From Chromera velia (lineage: Eukaryota > Sar > Chromeraceae), in NCBI GenBank assembly GCA_018398765.1, contig JAHBMJ010000612.1, positions 7,438 to 45,974 of the forward strand: a stretch of 38,537 bases of DNA, given 5' to 3'. Positions 30,151 through 38,537 of this stretch are shown here, one piece after another (positions within the stretch are counted from its first letter, which is position 1; each line of letters opens with the position of its first letter). Below the pieces are notes generated by a model. The model did not search any database. It had not been told where the DNA came from and saw only the letters and a list, made by a program, of their open reading frames with translations. The position numbers were made by a program, and so were the translations under genes.

Positions 30151-33100
30151 ATGCAGAGTTTACAAATGCATCCCACGTTTGAGGCGCTTTCGAAGCTGAG
30201 AAGGCACAGGTACGAGGAGTGCACAGCAACGTGCCGAAGAGCGTTGCACCAGTCACAACGACAAAGTTCATCTTCGTCTGTGCAGAGCCTCTCAAAGGCT
30301 TCTTCTCTTTCTCGGTTGGACAAGGCAGACAGAGACGGCCTCTCCTTTCTGTTGCTCAAATCTACGGTTGCCTCTCAGTGGGTTAACGAGACAGAGGCAG
30401 GAGGAGATGCGGCACCATCTCTGGGCACGGGAAAATTCCCAGGCATGCGCATTGCCCTGACGGCTCTTGGGTTGATTCAGACGGACTTGCCTTCTTCTTC
30501 GTCTGGAGCAAATCTTGTGAAGGACCCTTCTAAAGGAGGAGTGAGGAAGCCCGTCTCTTTGGAAGGACGGCCCGTCTCCGGCTTTGCAAGGCCACCAACA
30601 GCAATTGCATCTCGGAAACAGCAGCAACAAAGAGAAAAGACAGGAGCGAGATTAGGGACTGCTGCAGCGAAACGAATGGGGACAGCGCGATTGGGAACTG
30701 CAGTCGGTGTGGGGGGTGCGTCAGGATATTTGAAGAGACTTGCAACACAGCAGGGCAGAGCGACAGCAGGTGGAGCGGGTGGGGGTGTGAGCGTGGAGTT
30801 ATCGTCAGATGAGATACAGAAATACTCACGCAATCCAGCTACTGCCAAGGAGGCTTTTGAGTGGCTTGTTTTTGTGACTCGTGACCCTTGGAGGGCCTTT
30901 GAATTTGCTTCCGATTTTGCGCATTTGGGAAACGACCCTGGATCAGCCACTGCAGAAACTACACTGGCCGATTGGTGGTGGCTGTCTCGCCTTGGGTCTG
31001 TGTGCGTGTCCATGGGTTTGTCTGCAGAAGCGATAAAATTTCTTTCCTCCTCAGTGCAAAGAGAGGCTGTTGGGGCCTCTGTCATTCTGTGGGCCCGCGC
31101 GTTGATGATGAGGGGACAGGACAGCCAGGCAATCTCAACCTGTGAGACGTACGCATTGCGCCTGCAGTGTAAGTTTCATACAAGGAATCTGTTAATGAGA
31201 GGGCGGATGCTTCGCAAGTGAGAGGAAGGGATTACACGCGTGTTCAGAAAAGCTTTCTTCAATTGTGGAGATAGTTCGTTTTGCGAGCTGATATCTTTTT
31301 CGTTTTTCTTCTGTACGTCTTCTGATAGCCACCTTGCCCCCCTGTCCCCCATGCACTGGCGGCGTTGTGAATTATTGACCATTTGCCTCCCTCGAATTCC
31401 GAAAGTGCTCTTCAAACACACAATTTTGGCCTGCACTTGCCCCACCAACATACGCTAACCGTCCTGCTGCTTACCCTTCTCTCCTTGGCTGCCGCTTTGG
31501 TGGCTTTTTTGCCGTGCTTTCCTTTTCATATTATTTCCCTATTTGGACACCTCTCTCACACGTTTTTCCTCTTTTCCCCTCCCTCACTGCTGCCATGGCA
31601 ATCAGGCGACGTCTCTCTTCTCGTCTTCCTCGCACGTCTCCAGGCCGACAGGGGAGAAGGTAAAAAAGCACTCGCCCTCTTCAAGAGAGTCCTCAAACTG
31701 GACCCCCTACACGTGGAGGCCCAGGCAAACTTGGCGTGCAACTTTTTCTACGAGGGACACGCAGAGGTGGCAGCTAAACTCTTCTCTCGCATTGCAGCAA
31801 CGTGCGGACGCAAGAACGGAGGCGTTGCTCTGCATTCGCCAGAGACAGAAGGAAAAGAAGAAGGTGGTGAGGAGGAAGAGGAGACAGAACTGACCAGCAG
31901 CAGCACATCTGTGCCGATCCTGTGCAATCTTGCCGTCTCGTGCCTGGCATCAGGCCAGTGGGATTCTGCCGTGAAGTGGTTTGAAAAGTCAGTGCATATA
32001 CTCTTGGGCAAAGTTGTGTGTGTTTTTCCTTTCCTCGGATGATCTATTCTTGCTGTTCGTATTTTTGAAATTCAATCCCATGTTTGTTTCCATCGCCTTT
32101 GCGCATTTTAGCCTCCCGTCCCCCGCTCTTTTCAATCCAGTTTCGTTCCTTCACCACGCTTTCTTTTCTTTCCTGTCTCTAGCTGTCTGCCCGCTTCCTT
32201 TCTGTGCATACGCACTGAATTACTTCTCCTCCGTGTGTGTTTGGAAGGAAGAGGATACCTGCTTTTGCATATTCATTCATTCCCCTTCTCTCCCTTCCTC
32301 CCTCCTCTTCCTTCCACGCAGGGCTCTCCAGGTTCCCTCAACAGACCCCCAGGAGAGGGCGGACTTGTGGTTCAACCTCTCTCATCTCGGCCTGGCAACT
32401 GGAGACCTTCAATTGGCCACTCAAGTAAGTAAGTCAGTTGTTCTGTTCAACAAAGGGGACATACATGACAGTGATACAGATTCTGATGTTGTCACGACAA
32501 GGTCATTGTGTGTTGGGATGCAAGCAACATTTACCTACAGACATTCAAATGTGCATGTTTGTTTCTATACCTCAATGTATCTATCTGCGTTTTCCTGCCT
32601 GTCTGTTTGTGCTTCTGGCTGTCCGTCTGTATACTGTGTGTTCCAATAAGGAAAACAAACAATGTGGTTCGGCTGAGCGGGCAAAGAGACGCGTGGTCTG
32701 TTTGACTGCCTGTCTCTCGGAAAAAAGAACTAAAAATAAATCATGCAGTCTATCGAAAGGAAAAGCAGAGGAAAGAGAAGAAGAATGCCGTCTCTCTCGG
32801 TCTGTCCTAGCTTGTATCCAGACATCTGTCCAAAGAAGAAAAGATGAAAAGAAAAGAAGGGTCACCCAGTGGTTTGTCTTGTGTCCCTTCTTTCTCTCTC
32901 TCTCAGTCTTGTACACGCGAAGAGGAAAGAAAACAAATATTCCGCGTGTCTGTGTACGAATGTACGAATGCGTCCATGTGTTTCCTTCCACAGGCGTTGC
33001 GGCTTTCCATCCTCTGCCAGCCAGATCATGGAGAGGCGTTAAACAATCTCTCAGCGCTGGAGAGGCGGGCAGGGAGAGTCAAACAGGTAGGTCGGCGAGG

Positions 33101-33200
33101 TGTGGGGGGGCATATGTGTACGGGTGAGTGAAAGTGTGTGCTGGGGACGTGAGCGTCTGTGTATGCCCCCCGGGGGGGCGGGGGGGATCTGCACAATATG

Positions 33201-33258
<58 letters not shown>

Positions 33259-33467
33259 GAGAAAGAGAGAGAGAGGCACAGCCAGAGAGAGTGTGTGGGG
33301 GGGGAAAGAAGAAGGGGACGAAGAGAGTGAGACAAGAAAAAGAGAGAAAGAGTGAACGTACGGACGAAAGGAAGAAGGAAGGAAGGAAGCAGGGGGGGAA
33401 ATAGCGAAAGCAGTAAAGGATGAAAGAAAGAGAAAGTGAATAAATGAAAGATTGAATGAGTGATTGA

Positions 33468-33503
<36 letters not shown>

Positions 33504-34478
33504 GGAAGGAAAGGAAGAAAGAAAGAAAGAAAGGAAGAAAGAAAAGAAAGGAAGGAAGGAAGGAAGAAGCAAGGAAAGAAGAAAGGAAGGAAGGAAGGAA
33601 GGAAGGAAGGAAGGAGACAAAAAAGAATCACACAGAAGGAGAGAAAAAAAACGTGCGTCGGCCTCTGTGTGTGTGTGTGTACATATGTGCGTGTGTGTGC
33701 AGGCCTCGTTATTGTTGGAAGAGGCAGTTCGTGTCCGTCCGACTCTCTTTGAGCCTCTGCTTAACAGAGCACGGGCAGCCGAGAGGGATGGAAATGTCCA
33801 AACGGCCATCAAATTCTGTCAGGATGCACTGAAGGTGTGTGGGTAGGTCAGCATACAGAATCGAGGAAGGAATGGAGACGCGCAATCCCCACGAGTTGTA
33901 CAGGCAATTCGATCGGAGTGATGCATCGCAGGGGAAGGGCAAGCTCCGAATCATTTTCTGCTCTGCTTGACTCGTGTTTTCTTGGGTATCGTCTGTGAGC
34001 GTGCATGTTTGTTCCTGTCCGCGTATGAATATGAAGTGGGGGGGCGACTGCAAACAAACCCTTTCCTGCCGCCCCATTCGCCCCCGCCTCCCCTTCCCCC
34101 CGGCCCTTGTTCCCCCTGTTTGGTCTCTTTCCGGCCCTTTGTTGTTCTTCGACCCTGCAAATCTCTACGTCTGTCTCTCCGTCCCTCCGTACCGTGATCT
34201 CTTTCTTGATCTCTGTGCTCCGTTCTGTACGCCCTCGGGGGTTATCTTTCTCTTCGTGCGTGTTCCGCTTCTTCATTTCACTGTGCTCCAAGTGACCTGC
34301 AGGGGGGGGGCATAGTTGTGACGACCGTGGGCACGTGACTCTGTGACATGAGCTGCGGTAAGCTAAAGATTGATATTTTTGGTGCATGGTCCGACTTTTT
34401 GTTTTGCAGGCATGCCCAGATCATAGTGAAGCCTTGGAGTTCATAAGCGATCTAAGGGAACAATTGGGAATGTTGTGA
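30151..34478 (+). CDS. BBS8: BBS8/TTC8, BBSome TPR subunit
   Basis: Predicted exons 30151-31168, 31606-31987, 32322-32424, 32994-33086, 33703-33834 and 34410-34478 join in phase into 598 residues (human TTC8 is about 500-540). BBS8 is a tetratricopeptide subunit of the BBSome, the coat that moves membrane proteins in cilia and flagella. Family marks: an N-terminal ALSKLRRHRYEEC helix, GRPVSGFARP with RLGTA repeats in the linker, KYSRNPATAKEAFEWL, the LADWWWLSRLG motif, and a series of TPRs including ALALFKRVLKLDPLHVEAQA, LWFNLSHLGLATGDLQLA, HGEALNNLSALERRAG and FEPLLNRARAAERDGN, ending in DLREQLGML. One TPR loop carries an acidic insert (KEEGGEEEEETE). Donors are GTAAGT, GTCAGT, GTAAGT, GTAGGT and GTGTGT. 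An in-frame ATG at 30106 could be the start instead. Confidence 0.93.
33087..33702 (+). repeat. BBS8 intron with GT, GA, GAAA and GGAA repeats
   Basis: The intron holds (GT)n at about 33205-33234, (GA)n to 33275, a purine tract with (GAAA)n and (GGAA)n at about 33463-33614, and a second GT-rich tract (33666-33699) that runs directly into the acceptor CAG at 33700-33702. The frames over it are artefacts. Confidence 0.9.
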
Positions 34479-35193
34479 CTCATACAGCTTTTTTTTATAT
34501 GAACAAAGCTGCATCTACAGGTGCATGCATGTATTACTTATAATTAATTGCCTATAATTACCAATTGTTTTCTAACCTGGAACTACCTGGAACACTGTAT
34601 AAACCCGAATCGCATAGTTCTAATTTATTCTAATCTTAATCTTATAATATCCTATAAAAAATAATGTGATCGATCTAGCTTGTAACTTCTATTTCATTCA
34701 AAATTCTAATCAAGACTACATGGATTGTCTGACAAATCGAGGGGATCGGAGTTTCGATTCGGAGATGATCGGAGGTCGAACGCTTCGTCCAACTTCATTT
34801 TCTGTTTATCAGAGATTTTTGGAGTTGAATTTAATTGTTCCTTTATGATCATTCCATCCCCTCCGCCGCTCTCCGGCCGGGATGCATTCTGGACGCGCGC
34901 ATCCGGGCCGACAGCGGGCGGGCGGTCCCTTCATGCATGGGCCGAAGAGCCGATTCGTTCACATTCGATCGATCCTCGCAGATTCCTCGCTCGGACCGAC
35001 CTCCAGCGATTCTCGATGTGTCGAACTGCACACAGAGGAAGGAAGCATCTCTTATGAACTGTCACGTGGCTTTCGTGCGCGCCTTTCGAGTGGCATTATG
35101 TCCTTTTCCACATCAGATCAGACTGACTTCACTGTTGCTCACGAGGAAAGAGTAGAGAAGAAAAGGGTCACAGAGGGATAGCAAAGCCTTGTG
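34479..35193. other. Intergenic region between BBS8 and myosin
   Basis: The first part (to about 34700) is AT-rich and holds GTGCATGCATG at about 34521. The second part is GC-rich and presumably includes the myosin promoter and 5' untranslated region. Short frames here show no coding character. Confidence 0.5.
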
Positions 35194-37635
35194 ATGGAGC
35201 TGGGGAGCGGAGAGCTCTCTCGAGGGAGCGATGTGTGGATTGAACACGAGACTGAGGCTTGGCTGCCTGCAAAGATTGAGGATGTAGGCAGAGAAGGAGG
35301 GCTTTTGGAAGTTCGAACAGAGTACGGAGAGCTTTTGACTGTGCAAAAAGAGAAGGTGAAGCGTTGTTTTACTGCCGGTTGCGGTGCAGTTCCTGATCTT
35401 CTATCCCTCGGGGATTTCAGTGAGGAAGCTCTTCTACACAATGTGAGAACCCGCTTTGCCAATCAGCAGATCTACACTGCAATTGGCTGTCCCATCCTGA
35501 TATCTGTAAATCCGTACAAGAATTTGGATAATTACTATGACGAGGCGACGGTACAGAAGTACAGGCAAGCAGGGATTGCCAAGGAGAGGGGCGAAACTGT
35601 CAACGTGGAACCGCATCTTTTCAGCATGGCCCAGCAGGTCTGCTTCCTCCTTTCTTCTCTCTTTCCTTCTCCGCCTGTCTCCTTCTGCGCGAATATTGTG
35701 GCATCGTTTGGTCTCTGTACGTTGGGACATCTGCCTTCTCTGCCGCCACTCTGCTATCGCTCTCTGCGCTTGTGTTTGCTACTCCATAGGACTTCTCTCT
35801 CAGGGTATGACAGAACCTCTTCTCTCTCAGCACATTCTACTCGTGATGTCGCCAAACGTTCCCCTTCTAAGTTCTGCCTCTCTACTCCCTTGCATGCAGG
35901 CTTACTCGGCGCTCCTGCGGGACAGACGAGCGCAGTCGATCATCATCACTGGCGAGTCTGGAGCAGGGAAGACCGAGGCCACCAAGCACATCCTCAAGTA
36001 CCTGGCGGGGCTCCACGCATGTGCCGTGCGTGCGTCAGGAGACTCTGTGTTAGAGAAAGAGGCGCTGAACCTTCACGCCGCGAGGGAGAACGAAAAAGAC
36101 GACGGCGGCGGAAGACCCTCATCTGCCAAGTCGACCCTGTCTGTCTCTAAGAAATCCGTGGAACAACAGGTCAATTCAATCAGTAGGACAGCTTTGTGCA
36201 GGTGGTCTGTCGACACTCGGTAGAGCACATTTTTCTTCTCTTCTTTGCATTTTCAGGTCTGAGTTCTTCAATCTGATACTTCAATGGGGTCCCTGTCCTA
36301 CTCCGCCCCAACCCCCCAGCGGAGAGACGATGAAAGCCCTCCCCTGTCACTGCAGTGCACACATTCGCTCCCACAGATTCAAGCAGGCACACAGGACCTT
36401 CTCCTGTCCGCCTTCCCGCTTCTTGTTTCTTTCAGCTGACCAATCGCCCCTTCCCTCCCCCCCCTGCTTCCCTTCTTTCCCCCCTCCTTCAGGTTCTGTT
36501 CACCAACCCGATTCTGGAAGCATTCGGGAATGCGAAGACCGTGCGGAACGATAACTCCTCACGGTCAGGCAGGCAGGCAGGAACACAGACCGGAAAGAAG
36601 TATGTCCGCCTGTCAGGAAGCAACCAAGAAGTTGCTGAGTTTCCAGCGGGGTTGGGTTTCTTTTTTTCGCGGGCGCATCAACTGATTTGGGTGCTCCCTA
36701 TTAAGGAACGAAATTCCATCCTGTGCATCCGTCCTTTGTTGTTGGATGCATGGACTCTCTCTCTCTGGCTTCTTGCCTGCCTGCTTGCATATCTGCCTGC
36801 AGGTTCGGCAAGTTCATCGACGTCCACTTCGACGCACAGGGCAGACTGACGACTGCGGTGATTCGCTCTTACCTGCTGGAGAAGTGCAGGTAGGCACGCA
36901 CCTAGCTGCATGCATGCATGGGTGTGTGGAATGCTTTGAGTGGAGGTGTGTGTAGCTGCGTTATCTCTTTTGCCTGCGCCCCCTTTTTCATCAATTGGCC
37001 GTTGGATCCTTTCCGCGCATTGGAATTCTGTTCCCGTAACATGCAGGGGCACAGGCAGGGGAAAAAAGGGAATGCATCCAAAGCAAGCCATTGCATCTCT
37101 GTGTCTTCTGTGGCTCATTTGCTTGCAGAATTGTGCGTCAACAGGAAGGAGAAAGGAATTACCACATCTTCTTCCAGTTGCTCCGTGCACTTCGAAAGTT
37201 GGAGCCCGCTCTGTTTGCGAAACTCCACCTCGAAGGTTATCCTTTGGACTCTTTTCCTTATGTGGACAATTTGGAAGAGGGGGTGGGGGGGGGAGAGGGG
37301 AGCGACTACTCTGGAGAGCGTGTGATGGGCTCTGTGTGTTATGCGATCGATGACTTTGCGGGACTTCGGGACACTCTGAGGGCCATGCGGGGTCTGGACT
37401 TCTCGGAAGATGAGATGGAAATGATCTTCGCGCTTGTCTCAGGTCAGGGAGGCGCAGTCGGGTGTGTTTATGGTCTTTGTGTCTCTTTTTTCGTTGTTTC
37501 CTTCTGGCACTCTTTTCAGGCGATGTAGTCCCCGCATTCGTGTTGATGCAGTTTGGTTATAGACAACGGAGGGGAGGGTGGCGCAGCAATGGGATTTGAC
37601 TGTAGTTTTCCCATTTGACATTTTTCTCCCCCCTC

Positions 37636-37675
<40 letters not shown>

Positions 37676-38537
37676 GTTGCAGCGGTTCTCCACATCGGGA
37701 ACCTGAGCTTTGAAGAGCGGCGCTCCGAGAAGGACGGGGCCCTCCTTCATCCTGAGAGTCTCAGTGCCCTGGAGGCTGTGGTCTCTCTTCTGTCTGTGGA
37801 CCGGGACGGGTTCCTGGAGGTCTTCAGAGTGCGCAGGCGGAGCGACCCTCTCAACAAAGGGGTGAGTGAGTGACTTAATGGGAAAAGCTCTCTCAGAAAG
37901 GGGGGGGGTACAATGGACGGTATCAGAGAACGACGAGAGCAACGGGAAAAAAAGATTCAGGGGCGAGGCGGGTGACTTCTGTCTCTGCTCATGAAGAAGA
38001 GGAGGGAAAGAAACAATTTAGTCTGTATTGCTCTGCATTTGAATCCGAACCCATTCATCGATTCAGCCATCACTTTTTTTTGTCTCCACAGATTCAAAAC
38101 AAGCAACTTCTTCTCATTGCTAGTTTGGTCTGATTTGCATACAGAGAGTTCGCAAAGAATTGAATGTGTGTGTGTGTATGTGTGTGTGGGTTTGTGTATG
38201 CGCGCGTGTGCTGGTTGTATGCCTGTACGTACGTTCCTGTAGATCAATGTCTGATGCTATCAACAATTCCTCTCGAAGAATCTCCCCTCTGGACACCGAC
38301 ACTTGGCTTTTCTTTCTTCCTTCTCGAGTAAATTGTCTGTGCCTTCCTTGATGCCGCCTGCCTTCTGCAGAAATTCATCGACTCTCCGAGGACGATCGAG
38401 CAGGCTGAGTACGTGAGGGACGCGGTGGCGAAGGCCGTGTACTCCCGTCTGTTCGCCTGGCTGGTCGAGAGGGTGAATCACTCCCTTCAAAGGGGGGGGG
38501 GGAAGAGTGGGGGGAGTGCGATTTCTGGGGGTATGGC
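35194..38537 (+). CDS. Myosin heavy chain, N-terminal part of the motor domain (cut by window end)
   Basis: Predicted exons 35194-35637, 35900-36169, 36493-36563, 36803-36889, 37129-37442, 37683-37861 and 38371-38537 join in phase into 510 residues. An SH3-like N-terminus ([20 protein letters not shown]) precedes the motor. ATPase elements follow: [15 protein letters not shown], the P-loop [16 protein letters not shown] (residues about 164-179), [12 protein letters not shown], switch [33 protein letters not shown] and [17 protein letters not shown]. This is an actin-based motor. Loop 1, between KYLA and VLFTNP, is extended to about 50 residues. Switch II, the actin-binding loop and the tail lie beyond the window, so the class cannot be set. 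The ATG at 35194 opens the frame. Confidence 0.95.
37631..37676 (+). repeat. (GT)n tract abutting a myosin splice acceptor
   Basis: About 22 GT units with one TTT interruption, followed by GTTGCAG and the exon encoding VLHIGNLSF. It occupies the place of the polypyrimidine tract. Confidence 0.85.

Overview
The window is nuclear DNA of an intron-rich protist. Genes are split by short introns (mostly 240-500 bp), proteins carry long acidic or low-complexity inserts, introns are packed with simple repeats, and AT-rich intergenic DNA alternates with GC-rich coding DNA. A flagellar BBSome subunit, a myosin with an N-terminal SH3-like region and many TGCATGCA motifs would suit a photosynthetic alveolate such as a chromerid. 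That assignment is inference; nothing here proves the taxon.

Layout: (1) 1-2530 is non-coding, with a T/C-rich minisatellite and an AT-rich stretch. (2) 2531-6304, minus strand, is an eEF2-lysine methyltransferase-like gene (FAM86/EEF2KMT type) split by a 2.5 kb intron made of tetranucleotide repeats. (3) It diverges across about 0.5 kb from a 1680-residue TOPORS-like RING E3 ligase (6818-13042, plus) rich in candidate SUMO-interacting motifs. A tRNA-Gln(UUG) gene lies antisense inside intron 2 of the ligase gene. (4) 13043-16716 is mostly AT-rich and non-coding. It holds a 258 bp MITE, one orphan exon, and a Cys-rich minus-strand gene broken by a one-base deletion. (5) 16717-20159 is a 1721 bp sequence present twice, joined by a single N; this looks like an unmerged contig overlap, not a real duplication. 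(6) 20522-23034 is an unrecognised plus-strand gene supported by a chain of phase-compatible exons. One of its introns holds a minisatellite of splice-acceptor-like units and another a cluster of GTCAC motifs. (7) 23399-24830 is GA/CA microsatellite, AT-rich DNA and a dispersed repeat. (8) 25351-29441, minus, holds two Ulp1/C48-type cysteine protease genes in tandem, separated by a 46 bp minisatellite; the second has an in-frame TAA near its start. (9) 30151-34478, plus, is BBS8/TTC8. (10) 35194 to the end is the first 510 residues of a myosin heavy chain.

Two themes link the genes. The ligase with SUMO-binding motifs and the two deSUMOylase-like proteases point to SUMO biology, although proximity does not show that they act together, and the proteases could belong to mobile DNA. 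At the level of RNA processing, more than half of the well-supported 5' splice sites read GTC instead of GTA/GTG, and two acceptors are preceded by long GT repeats instead of a pyrimidine tract. All exon structures were built by hand from reading frame, splice dinucleotides and family similarity, without transcript data.
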